This document shows positions 1 through 10,482 of a stretch of DNA of 64,000 nt, in pieces. Position 1 is the stretch's first letter. Each line of letters opens with the position of its first letter. The notes below the pieces were generated by a model. It was given only the letters and a program-made list of their open reading frames with translations, was not told where the DNA came from and ran no database searches. Where the stretch lies: contig QNQO01000557.1 in the NCBI GenBank assembly GCA_003290165.1, positions 603,720 to 667,719 of the forward strand, given 5' to 3'. The position numbers and the translations under genes were made by a program. The stretch is from Berberis thunbergii. Taxonomy: Eukaryota; Streptophyta; Magnoliopsida; Ranunculales; Berberidaceae.

Positions 1-725
1 TGATGTTTGGAATTTCTATAGCATTGACCTAGCTGTAACTTCTTTCATTACGGAATGATTTCTTGTGAGGGGGGATTTGTCGGGGTTCACTTGACAATCC
101 ACGAGGGTCCAATTATCTTATATATTTTTATTTTTCTGCAATCCAGATGTGATTATTAATCAATTAATTTCTCTCATTTGATATACTAGGACTACATGTT
201 TCCTCAAAGACTATCCATACATCTTTCTTTTCACTTTAAACGTGTTTTTGAGAGTTGCTCAAACATGTACATATTTCATTTCTGGCAATAAGATTGGAGC
301 GTGTGTATGCCGGTTGATCTGGGCAGTCCGGTGTAACTTGATTTGTCGCATAAACGCGCGTGTGCTGCGTGTTCTACGGTTGAGAGACTGACTGTGAGTT
401 GATTTAAGTTGATTGCTTTAAGTTTTGTATTTTCATTGTTTTTAGTTTTTGCCTTGGCTTTCAAAAAAAAAAAGGACATGCCCTGGATTTTGATGTCCAA
501 CCAGGAAATGATTTTTTTTGCTGATTTAATTTTTATATGTTTCATGCTAGATATTATTGGTTGGATTAGATTTTAATCTTCATCTGACAACAGGATGATG
601 ATCACTTGCGTAGTTATTTTCAAAATGGTTTCTAATTGCATGTTTTGTCGACAAGTTATTAGTTTTCAAAATGGTTTTCAAACTTTTTGTCGACAAGTTC
701 TCAATTTTAAATTTATAAATGCCAG
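1..725. other. Unrecognised AT-rich stretch, probably intron
   Basis: I see no exon of a known family here. The stretch runs into the polypyrimidine-rich acceptor of the transportin fragment, so it is most simply read as intron or flanking DNA carried with it. Short open frames in it show no recognisable domain. Confidence 0.3.
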
Positions 726-1408
726 GAAGCTGCTGAGGAGTTGGCTCCACGGTTGGAAGTCATTTTGCAGCATCTCTTGTGTGCTTTTGGGCAATATCAG
801 GTTTGTTTTATATAAGTGCTCTTTCACTTTACATTTTGGCTATTATGTCAAATATCTGACACTTGCTAATCCCTTTTTGTCTAAACTCTTTTAGAAACGA
901 AACCTTCGGATTGTATATAAATGATGCTAACGAAACCTTCAGGTATCATGTAATGTCTTTCATCTTGTTGACTGCCAGTATTGAACAAAAATAGTAAGTT
1001 AACTTGTTCTCTATGATGATGAATTACAGCCAAGATATCTTGAGATTTTAATGCCTCCAGTGATTGCAAAGTGGCAGCAGCTTTCGAATGCCAACAGAGA
1101 TCTTTTTCCCTTGCTCGAGTGTTTACATCTATAGGACAGGTATTTTTTCCCTTGCCTGAGTCATTTAAAAAATTTCTATTTGATTAAACAGCTGTCAGGC
1201 TCATGTCGAACTAATACTTTTAACTTATAGTTATATACGACTTATTTTTTTTTAAACTTTTGGAAGTCTCTTCTAGACCGAATGAAACAATAGAGTTTTT
1301 ATACTCTTGTTCTATCTGTTTCAGGCATTAGGTTCTGGGTTTGCTCAGTTTGCAGAACCTGTGTTTCAGATGTGCATAAATATCATCCAGACTCAGCAAT
1401 TGGCAAAG
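726..1408 (+). pseudogene. TRN1: Transportin-1 (karyopherin beta 2) exon fragments
   Basis: Transportin carries PY-NLS cargo such as RNA-binding proteins into the nucleus. Four exon pieces are visible. 726-800 reads [20 protein letters not shown] and onward to FGQYQ. 895 to about 920 reads KRNLRIVY and then decays. 1030-1138 reads [18 protein letters not shown] through RDLFPLLEC. 1325-1408 reads [20 protein letters not shown] through QTQQLAK. They are HEAT-repeat segments in the same order as in plant and animal transportins, separated by introns with proper AG and GT sites. Near 1122-1127 one base of a T run is missing, which shifts the frame and puts a TAG after LLEC. The second exon is broken after VY. 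The rest of the protein (about 890 residues) is absent downstream, where a CACTA terminal region follows, so this is a captured or truncated fragment. Family assignment is confident; expression is unknown. Confidence 0.8.
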
Positions 1409-1736
1409 GTTTCTACATACTTTTGTTGTGTATATCACTCCTTCAGCTTCTGCAGATCTGCATTGTGTTTTAGTTCTTATCCATTTATTGGCCTAACATG
1501 GAGGTGTTTTGAAAGGGACATCACCCAGTTGTATTAGGAATAATTATGTATTTGATTAAGTGATCATGTTGGAGAGGTTTGGAGCAATCACGATAACCAA
1601 TTGCTTGTAATATGTTGAATTATTATTGATAATTAATTTGTTTAATTCAGGCTGAATTAGTTCATCCAATTTATGATTCTTTTGTCTTATTTGTGTGGAC
1701 TATGTGTAAGGATTGATTTTGCAGGTGACACAGTTG

Positions 1737-2417
1737 TGATTTTGCTGCAGCAGCAAAAAAAAATATAAATTTTTTTTTTCGATTATATTAATTTGCAACG
1801 GTTTCAAAGCGTTGCAACAAACCAGATTTTTTTTTAATTTTGTTTTACCTACCCACGGTTTAAAACCGTCGCTAGCACCTTTGCCACGGTTTAATTCACA
1901 CTATTTAGCCACGGTTTATAACCGTTGCCACAGTTAGCCACGGCTATAAACCGTTGCTAAATGTAGACACGGTTTAAAACCGTTGCAAATATATACACTT
2001 AGCCACGGTTCAAAACCGTTGCCATGGTTAGCCACGGCTATAAACCGTTGCTACTTTTAGACACGGTTTACAACCGTTGCCAATATATACACTTAGCCAC
2101 GGTTCATAACCGTTGCCATGGTTTGCCACGGCTTTAAACCGTTGCTATCTAGTTAGCCACGGTTTATAACCGTTGCGAATAGTTACACTTTGTAACGGCT
2201 TAGAACCGTTGCTAATGTTGCCACGGCTTAAAATCGTTGCTAGTTTTATTGCAACGGTGTAGAACCGTTGCTAATGTCTGCAAATAACGCCCCCCACCCA
2301 ACCATAAAACCGTTGCTACAATGTTTAGCAATGGTTTTTAGCCGTAACAAAAAATTTTGCGACGCCCCTGTAGTCCACGGCTCTTAGCCGTGGCTAATGG
2401 GGGTTTTTGGTGTAGTG
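1737..2417 (+). mobile_element. Right end of a CACTA (En/Spm-type) element, copy 1
   Basis: The segment ends in TTTTTGGTGTAGTG at 2404-2417, the complement of a typical plant CACTA terminus (CACTACACCAAAAA). Just inside lies a dense array of short subterminal repeats. Its inner border, from TGTGATTTTGCTGCA through a T run to GATTATATTAATTTGCAACG, is nearly the same as the inner border of the element ending at 33669, so the two belong to one family. The left end is not in the window, and the transportin exons upstream probably lie inside the element. The three bases outside are ACA. Confidence 0.75.
1795..2400. repeat. CACTA subterminal repeat array (ACGGTT...AACCGT units)
   Basis: About 18-20 degenerate units of the form CCACGGTTTAAAACCGTTGC are spaced roughly 25-40 bp apart, often joined by TTAGC or TATACACTTAG. 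Each unit is a short palindrome (CGGTT...AACCG). In CACTA elements such repeats bind the element's transposase (family knowledge). The array density here is high. Confidence 0.8.
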
Positions 2418-2879
2418 ACATATACATTACAAGTGTAAAAGTTACATACATTACATATGTCAAAAACGGTTGTAGAATGCAATTTCAATTTCTCCCAATA
2501 TACTCAAATCACATGTTTTTCAACCTACATGACTTGAGTTATGGAATTAAAGAAGTAAAAGTCTTTTCATTTTCCTCAAACTTTAACTAAATCCATTGTG
2601 TTATTTCAAAAACAGTGGATTTCGATTATGTTTTTTATAGGAAAAATCCTAAAAGAAATGGAAATAATTTATTCTTTTGAATCAAAATCATTATCTATTA
2701 CATTTTACAAATTAAGCATTCTTTTGAAGCACTTCGTACAATTCATTGTTCTACTTTACTTCCTTAATGAAACAGAATCTAACTATTATTAATCTTCATG
2801 GGGATTGAGTGAAAAAGGAAACATAGTTGAGTGAAATAAGGAAACATGGTTGAATGAAACAACGAATGGTGTTGGAGTT
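2418..2879. other. No gene seen
   Basis: AT-rich spacer with no recognisable coding or repeat signature, outside the CACTA end. Confidence 0.4.
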
Positions 2880-3190
2880 GAATAAGGAAACATGTCTTGT
2901 AGATATTTTTTATGGTAAAGTTGGCCATGTGGATGTCCAAATCTTCATGTTGATTTTCTCGAGATTCGTTGTTGTTGATGCCTTGTGGGTTTGACTTCAT
3001 GCGTCTGGGGATTGAAATTCTTTAATTCTTATGAATGCAATTGAACTCCCATTGGGCCTTCTAGTCGTTGAATTTAGCCTTATTGTGCCGCTTTATGCAT
3101 AATTTGAGATTTGTGCTTGAATTCCTAGATAATACACCTAATGAGATATTTTTATTAGATAATTGGACTTAACAATTATATATTAAGGGG
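2880..3190. repeat. Dispersed direct repeat, copy A
   Basis: The segment from GGAAACATG to the TTGGACTTAAC region recurs with about 85-90% similarity at 4886-5180, sharing blocks such as GTGGATGTCCAAATCTTCAT and GATTTGTGCT. The two copies are in the same orientation and bracket Gypsy-like spacer sequence. They may be decayed parts of one retroelement family. Confidence 0.6.
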
Positions 3191-4885
3191 TGTAAAAATT
3201 GATGTTTTGGTGCTTATCACACCACCCCCAAACAACCTTTTGCTAGTCCTCTAGCAAAGAACAACGAAAAGAAAGATAACACGAAACAAAATGTGTATTC
3301 GTCCTAAACTTCTCAATTAAGGAAATCACTGCCACTTTCGCGGGTATGACTCGATTGCATTTACAATATGCAATAACGCCTTGAACCTCTAGTATGACAA
3401 TAAAAGAGAAGTTTTAGCCTCCTGAGGGTTATCCAGGATGACACCCACAAACATTTTTTTTATTTGAAACAAAATTGATGTGTACCCTATTTTTCTCAGA
3501 GATTATTCTTGTTCATCAACCACATAGAAGACAAAAGACATATGTAACTAGTTACTAAAATGCACATTACAAGTGAACAACTTTGGAACAAGGTGTGTGT
3601 GAGTGAATAACCAACAAAAGCAACTTTTCGTGTCAAAGTAATGTATATCTTAATCCACCTTTGGAATAGCAGTTTTGACTTCAAAACTCACTAGTTAATC
3701 TCTCTGAAATGATCACTCTAAGTTTGGGTAAAACATTTTCTCTTTTGCATGTGAGGAAAAGTGTAAATACGAAAATTCAAACTTCTCACATGCTCATAAG
3801 AATAAACAGAAATGAAAGAGAATAATAGTCTCATGGAAGGAATATTGATCACTTGCAAGAATGTCGAGTTACCCACCATAACGCCTTTTCATGTACTCTC
3901 CACTTCTTACCATACCTTACCATAGGGTTAATTATAACTTCTCTAAATAGAATGAATCTGCCTTGATTTTATTTATTTATTTTATGATGAAGAGTGGAGT
4001 AGATGGTAAGTAAAGAGGTGTTTCTAAAAAGGTAGGGTCTTCAAATAGCTTAATAGAGAACGTATCAATCACTTCCTTTTATTTTCCTTTCTTCAAGACC
4101 CCCTTTTTTATAAAAAAAATTTCACATCTTTTTTTTTCTCTGAAATACCTTGGACTTTGGATTTTCACTTTGCACTCCCATTTTTCTTCATAAAACTTCC
4201 TAACATTTTTCAGAAACATAAATGGAAAATGGGTTTTTTTTATATATCTAATAACCCAAGACAAAGGCTCACATTGGTATTGGATGGAATGTTTAGCAAG
4301 ATGGTTTTGGGAAGGTTAAGATGGACAAGAGATGCCTAATTTACCTTCTAAGGTTTGGTAATGGTTATATGTCTCAAATAGACTACAAGACCTATGTTTC
4401 TCTTAACTCGAAAAAGATGTCATCTTAAGTGATCAACCAAAATGAAGAATAAGTAGACTTCACAAAAAGTTAATGTCCGATAAAATTTGAAGTCATCATA
4501 CGACTTGGAGTTGTGTAAAACTCTCTGAATAAAATGAAAGGTCTGATAGCTTACAAGGTTAACGTCTCCACTATTATTCTTATATATTCTCAGAAGTTTA
4601 CTTATTTATATATTCCAAATTAAATCTGTGGTCATTGTTTAAAAATTTATTTATTCCTGAATGCTCAAATACAATGTTTACTCTAGTAATAAACATCTCT
4701 TTGCCTAAATGTAATGAATCAAGTAATCCAATTTCATCATAGGTAGGATACCACACTTTTTTATTATTATTATTTTTTTATAAAAATATTTTTAAATAGG
4801 TATGAATTTTGATAAATCTCGCCTCCCCGAAACAAATAGAACAGTGTACCCAGTGTTAAATAAATGAAATAAAACGTGAGAAAAT
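3191..4885. mobile_element. Probable Gypsy-type noncoding remnant
   Basis: The motif GGTGCTTATCACACCACCCC, followed by AACAACCTTTTGCTAGTCCTC, resembles the untranslated spacer commonly found in plant Gypsy (Tat/Athila-like) elements. No gag or pol frame survives. The part from 4356 to 4885 recurs at 19602-20136. The call rests on the motif and on the repetition only. Confidence 0.4.
4356..4885. repeat. Dispersed 0.5-kb direct repeat, copy A
   Basis: Starts at AATGGTTATATGTCTCAAAT and contains GACCTATGTTTCTCTTAACT. The same block with scattered substitutions and small indels lies at 19602-20136 in the same orientation. Not coding. Confidence 0.75.
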
Positions 4886-5180
4886 AAGGAAACATGAATT
4901 GCAGAGATTTTTTTATGATAAAGGTTGTCATGTGGATGTCCAAATCTTCATGTTGATTTTCTCAAGATCCATAGTTGTTGATGCTTTATGGGCTTGACTT
5001 CATGGATCTTGGGATTAAAATTCATTAATCGTTATGAAAGCATTTAAATTCCCATTGGACTTTCTAGTTGTTGAATTTAGCTTTATTGTGCCACTTTCTG
5101 CATGATTTGAGATTTGTGCTAGAATTTCTACAAAATGCACGTAATGAGATATTTTTATTGGATAATTAGACTTAACATAC
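4886..5180. repeat. Dispersed direct repeat, copy B
   Basis: Partner of 2880-3190 in the same orientation, sharing the GTGGATGTCCAAATCTTCAT block and the following TTGATTTTCTC region. Confidence 0.6.
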
Positions 5181-5394
5181 TACTCCACAATTGCCCATTA
5201 ATAGAACTTAAATATAGCCTTTTTTTTTACACTTCTATGAAAATTCATGTTTTAATAACATTACAATAGTAAAACATTGTAGAAGCAAAAGCGGGAAATA
5301 AAAAGTATCACACCTCTTGAATTTCACTTGAAAATTCAGAAAAGCCCTCCACTCTCCCTAACCAAAAAGGCACCCCATAACATATTTTTTCAAT

Positions 5395-5592
5395 AAGGAA
5401 TACAGGGAGAGAGTAGAAAGAGCGAGGGAGGGAGATCGATCCAAGAGGAGAGTGGGCAAGAGAGAGAGAGCCAAATTCACGTAGAGAGATCGATCCAAGA
5501 GATAGCGAACGAGGGAGAGAGACAGATTCAGGGATAGGGATCGATCAAGAAAGAGAAAGTGAGATCCATGGAGAGAGAGATCGAGAGACATT
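5395..5592. repeat. GA-rich simple repeat
   Basis: Purine-rich imperfect repeat of GAGAGA with recurring GATCGATCCAAGAG units, about 200 bp. It keeps an open frame on the minus strand (Leu/Ser-rich) that is an artefact of the composition. The following 5593-5850 holds nothing I recognise. Confidence 0.6.
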
Positions 5593-5850
5593 TTCTTTTG
5601 GAACAACATCAAATCCATGTTGACACTCCACTAAGACTACTCCGATGATGCTACTACTGTGGCGGTGCTCGGCGAAGGCTCCGAAAATTTGATTGTGGCG
5701 ATTCGAGGGATCGAAGTTGATGAATTGCTCACTTCACAATTTTCGTCTGACAGATTTTGAGGGTTCAAAGACGAAGAAGAGCGGGCATCTTCAACTCTTG
5801 GATGTTATCTTCAAATGCTCCTTTTGTATGCAGTTGTCTGATAGACTGGT

Positions 5851-6231
5851 TTTGTGACGACCCCCCTCCCGCACTGTGCCGATACTCCAGCTTTAGGCTA
5901 CCATCTAGCCCTCACGGCTTTAAAATGCGTCGATACAATGGGGAGCTGACCTCGCACATATAAGGATCATCTTTCTCCCCTATCTAGGCGATATGGGACT
6001 ATGATTCCCCTTGTAGCTCGTCCAACCCCTCTCGATCTATTGGGCATCTTGGGCCTGTTGGGCTCCAACCCTCACTCTCACCCTCACCTCAGGTTCGCCC
6101 ACTCAGGGTTTCACAATCCACCCCCTTAAGGCCCAACGTCCTCGTTGGCCACACATGCACAACGTCCACGTCGCCCGAGGGTCCACCTCCACGTGGCATA
6201 CTTCGGGCTGGGTCAGGCTTTGATACCAAAC
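5851..6231 (+). repeat. TGTGACRACCCCCC repeat family, unit 1
   Basis: The unit runs from GTGACGACCCCCCTCCCGC to GGCTTTGATACCAAAC. It contains a TATA-like CATATAAGGATC and the segment CCCAACGTCCTCGTTGGCCA. It is followed immediately by a second unit beginning with almost the same bases, so the two form a tandem pair. A more diverged relative lies at 52600-53175. I know this type of sequence as a dispersed plant repeat, possibly a short nonautonomous element or solo LTR, but cannot name the family. Confidence 0.65.
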
Positions 6232-6490
6232 TGTGACAACCCCCCTCTCGCACTGTACAGATATTGTCCGCTTTGGGCTACCATCCGGCCCTCACGGCTT
6301 TAAAATGAGTCGATACAATGGGGAGCTGACCCCGCACATATAAGGATCATCCTCCTCCCCTACCCAGGCGATATGGGACTATGATTCCCTTTGTAGCTCG
6401 TCCAACCCCTCTCGGCCTGTTGGGCATCTTGGGCCTATTGTGTTCCAACCCTCACCCTCACCTCAAGTCCGCCCACTCAAGGTCTCACAA
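6232..6490 (+). repeat. TGTGACRACCCCCC repeat family, unit 2 (shorter)
   Basis: The unit starts TGTGACAACCCCCCTCTCGC directly after unit 1 and repeats about 250 bp of it with roughly 90% identity up to CCGCCCACTCAAGGTCTCAC. It lacks the last 120 bp or so of unit 1. Confidence 0.65.
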
Positions 6491-8014
6491 GTTTGTTATT
6501 TTTTCTTCATTTTGTTTTGGCTTTGATTTTGGGGTTTTTTTTAAAATGTGTTTAAAGGCTCTAATTTGATCATTGAAGGTTGTGGTGTTTCAATCTATGT
6601 AAGATTTTGAGGTTCTAAGACAACCTCTACTAGCACATCAACGCCCCCGAATGGATCAATTTCTCCACTCCCGAAGAAGACTTTTGATGACGGAGCCTGG
6701 TTTTGCAAGCCTGATATGGTTTCCCAACAACCCATTGAATAAATTTTTACTTTTATGTTGATTGTTAGATAAATTTATTTGTTTTTCTTGTTAAAAACTG
6801 TCGGAATCCCAAGACTGTGGAGGATTTCATCAGATCTACACCCCCATCGAAGGTTTTACTTCGAATCTCAATCGATTAGGGACAAAGTATGAATTGTTTT
6901 TTTTATTGTAAAAAATTGGATTGTTATTGTCTGGTTTTGTCTCAGTGAAGTTTGCAGCATTGTCTATAAGTTATTTAAATGCTAAAATTGATAAGGAATG
7001 ATCTATGTTTGTATTTCAGGTTAGGTTTTCTCTTCACATACAGAACTTTCCATATGAATCGTCATTCAAAGTGTGCTTCAACACGTGACATGACTTGAAT
7101 ATTTTTCTACCAATCAAGTACTCACTTTTTAGTGTTGTAACCTTCTTTTTTAGTGCTTACATCCTTGGGATCTATTTAGAAAACAATGACTACCAAGCAT
7201 CAATCTGGAAGTGCACTTGTACTCTAGCACTTTTGCGCGTCATATTTGGATACTAGATTTATTTCTTTGAGTTTCTACTATACCCATAATTGCAATTGTT
7301 TATATGCTTTAAATGTGTTTAACATCGCACTTTTCTTGTGCCTCATGTTGATCTTACGTTTCTATGCTTTAAACTGTGTTTGACATCTCAATTTTGAATC
7401 AATGTGGAACCATAGGAACATGGGAGTATGGAAAAGTATTTATATGTACAATTGAATACCTTGCCCTTTTACCAGTGGATGGGACAAAGGAGAAGTTTTT
7501 GTATGCAAGTATTTGGGCAGCAATTGCGCGAACATGGCTTGTTTCCACTTAACAATTAGAATCACTCATCAGTTTAAGGCTTTAAGGAAATGCATGCATT
7601 AGACAATCATGCCATATTCTTAAAGTCATCAACCACTCCTTCATTTATTATTTGGGAAATTTTTTTGATTTATCTATATATTTATGTTATATGTTGTTCA
7701 CTTGGATAAAGTTTGCTTCTTTAACTCTATTGATTTTTTTGGGTACTTCGCAACATGTTTGATTCACTAAAAATCTCAACTTTACTCTTTGATTTCCCTG
7801 CAAAAGGTTTGATTTAATGGGTGTTCGATTGATAAGCTCGAATGACACCAAATCCGATCATAAGAATATACAAAACTTAAGTACCTTGGTTGCTATAAAA
7901 TCCAAATTTCTTTGATTTCTATGGTTTAATGAGATTGTAGCAATTATGGTTCTTATGTAGCTTTTTGTTACTTGAATTTGATCCAAAGATACTAGTAGAG
8001 AGATCACATTCCAG
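6491..8014. other. No gene recognised; probable intron or flank of the kinase gene
   Basis: AT-rich sequence with many stops in all frames. It precedes the acceptor of the receptor-kinase exon at 8015 and may include intron sequence of that gene. No domain is seen. Confidence 0.35.
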
Positions 8015-8082
8015 CCAATTTTGAGTAAGTTGAATGTCGTGAGGGTGATTAATATGATGGGATCTGTAGCTATGATTGATTA

Positions 8083-8087
8083 CCCAT
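8083..8087. repeat. Target-site duplication of the Copia element (left)
   Basis: CCCAT immediately left of the first LTR. The same five bases follow the second LTR at 14180-14184. Confidence 0.9.
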
Positions 8088-9321
8088 TGTTATCACTGAT
8101 TATATGGAGCAGCAACTAAAATGTCACAATAAGACATTCCCAAGTATTTTGAAAAAACTCATATACTGACCATGTTTGCTAGTATAATGCATTAGATGTT
8201 TTACTCAAGCAAATTCCAATATGCAAACATAAAGCATAAATTCCACCCAAACATTAAGCATACGAACAATAGCAAATGCAAATAAGCATACTAATGTAAG
8301 CAAACATTCTTTGAAAAACAAAGAAAATGTATGAAGTGAATTCCTCCTTAACATACCTGTTTGTTGTAACTTCTGTATAAGACTCAACTGCTGTAGACAA
8401 TTCAAATAAATAGTTAGGAACGAATGTACCAATTTGTTTTTGGGTTGAGTCACGGACTAGGTCGCTCTCTTTAAGACGTTTCGCGACTCTGCCCAAGATT
8501 GTGCAAGCAGTATACTAGCCCCGCCGTCCCCAGGATAAAACAACCCAGAATCTTCTCTGTCTCGTTCAATCAATTGCACATTTGATGAACGAAATACTAT
8601 CACCCTTAAACACTTGTTTTTGCTCAAAATCATCAATACATTGTAAATAAATAAACAACACAAAAATTTCTTTTTTGATAGAAACGCTAAACAAAAACAA
8701 AACTAATTACAAAAAACGAAATCTCTCTTATTGCAAAAAGGAAGAGCTATTGTTTTGTTTTTCTTTTCTTCTTCTTTTTCTTTCTTCATTTTTTCTAAAC
8801 TCTAAGATGTGCTATATTTATAGGGGAAATAAAGTTCGTCCAAAACACAAAAATCGGCTAAATTCATTTGCATAACAAAACGTGGAATTAAATTGCATTT
8901 AAGAAGAAAACGTTAGGTATGCATTTAAAAAACGTAGAGCAATAAATCTGGAAAGGAAGCCGTCTAGATACATAGACATAATCCTGTCTAGATTCATTCC
9001 TTCTTCATAAATCAAAATTTATTTGTAGCAAAAAGAATGGGTTGCTCTCTTAATGACCCGACCCGACCTGACTCGGACGGACGACGGTGGCGGCGGGCGC
9101 GAGAGCTTATCTCTTCCCTCCTCATAAAAGAGTGGTAACCCCAAGGGTTCCAAGCCCAAGTCCTAACTATCTCCTTATAAACTCTACCACAAAGAGTTGT
9201 ATAATAGATATGAGACTAAATTTTAGAGAGTGATCCATAGATCAAAATAGGAGAGAGGTCCAGGGTTCAAAACCTGTTAAACACCCATTTTCTTTTATTT
9301 TAAAAAGCCATATTTCCAACA
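8088..9321 (-). repeat. Copia LTR (3' LTR in element orientation)
   Basis: 1234 bp, starting TGTTATCACTG and ending TTTCCAACA on the plus strand. It is paired with 12945-14179. It contains a GC-rich island near 9055-9105 and a GAAGAAG-rich segment. Small open frames inside it recur in the other LTR and are not genes. Confidence 0.93.
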
Positions 9322-9334
9322 ATCCCCCACTTGG
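9322..9334 (-). promoter_or_regulatory. Copia polypurine tract
   Basis: The minus strand reads CCAAGTGGGGGAT directly before the LTR start TGTTGG. This is the position and form of the plus-strand primer in plant Copia elements. Confidence 0.8.
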
Positions 9335-9860
9335 ATTTAAAAACAATTTTCATCGAGCAATCTAAAAAATATAAAATTGTGCATAAACAAAAGTGTCTTT
9401 CGACGTGAACTCTTGCGTAGTGTTCATGCTTTAGATTATACTAGAGTAACTCGTAGTTTTGAACTCTATCTCTAACAGACATTACACGCACAACCTTACC
9501 AGGGTGAAGTCTAAAAAGCCAGTGCGTTATGGCCATGCACGTATATCCCAGTGTAGTGAAGGCTCGAGGAATTTTGCCCACAAATTCCATAGGAAGCGGA
9601 CAAACTTCCACAATCACTTAGGTGAGTCTATCAAGAGTACTCCTGTAGCTAGGTACTCCACTCCACATAGAGTATAGATCTCATTAAGAGTTATTAACTC
9701 ATCCTACTATCGCTTCAGGAATTCATGCTTTAATCTAGGAATGAGATTGCTATTTTGTCAGCATGATTTTCATCATATCATTCACGACTTGTTATTACCC
9801 ATTGAACCTATTTCTTGGGATTTCCAGTCTATAGGTTGGGTTACCGTCATGAATAACTCA
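9335..9860. other. Copia interior, 3' noncoding part
   Basis: Lies between the end of pol and the polypurine tract. No coding signal is seen. Confidence 0.5.
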
Positions 9861-10482
9861 TCAATCTAATGGCATTAGTCCCATTCCTTTCGAGGTTTTG
9901 AAAACCTTCTCTCTAGCTAATCCTTTCGTCAAAGGATTAGCCAAGTTTGCATCAGTTCGTACATGATCCAATCTCACAACACCAGTAGATAGAATTCTCT
10001 AACCATACTGTGCTTACGACGTATTTGTCATTTCTTGCCATTATACTAATGGTTCTGTATTTTTCGCAATAGCCGCGGTACTATCGCACTGGATCAAGAC
10101 AGCTGGAATCAGTCTTTCCCATAAAGGAATTTCTGCTAGCAGGTTTCTTTAGCCAACCTGCTTCTTCACTAGCCGTGGCTAGTGCTATCATTTCTGACTC
10201 CATCGTGGCCGGTGCCAGAATGGTTTGTTTCTTTGATTTCCAAGAAACAGCTCCACCAACTATATTGAAAATATAACCACTGGTGACTATGGAGTCATCT
10301 GAAAGGTTGGTATAATCAGCAACGCTATATCCTTCAAGGACAGCGGGAAACTTCTGATTATTTAATCCGAGGTTCTTAGCCCTCTTAAGGTACGTCATGA
10401 CCTTTTCAATTGCATTTATAAAGGATAAGACTTCTTGAAAGCTAATCCTCCTCGACTGAAAAGACATAGTAATCGGAGCCAA
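9861..10482 (-). pseudogene. Copia polyprotein C-terminus (RNase H)
   Basis: The clean frame from 10482 down to 10081 contains AVLEGYSVADYTNLSDDS, TSGYIFNIVGGAVSWKSK and ATMESEMIALATASEEAGWL. These match the Copia RNase H domain with its DA(D)W, SGY, SWKS and ESE motifs; the usual EGYSDADW reads EGYSVADY, so a catalytic Asp is changed. After a frameshift the terminal part continues with VRTDANLA, LTKGLAREKVFKTSKGMGL and a stop at 9861-9863, the usual Copia ending. Everything upstream in the polyprotein is missing. Confidence 0.85.

Noticed and set aside
5358..5618. 86-codon minus-strand open frame rich in Leu/Ser
   Set aside because: It is the translation of a GA-rich simple repeat and shows no domain.
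8205..8875. Cluster of short open frames in the first Copia LTR, repeated at 13062-13732
   Set aside because: The frames recur because the LTR is duplicated. They hold no known domain and lie in U3/R/U5 sequence.
9240..9290. Possible tRNA B-box (GGTCCAGGGTTCAAAACC)
   Set aside because: It lies in both Copia LTRs, lacks an A box at the right distance and cannot fold as a tRNA.
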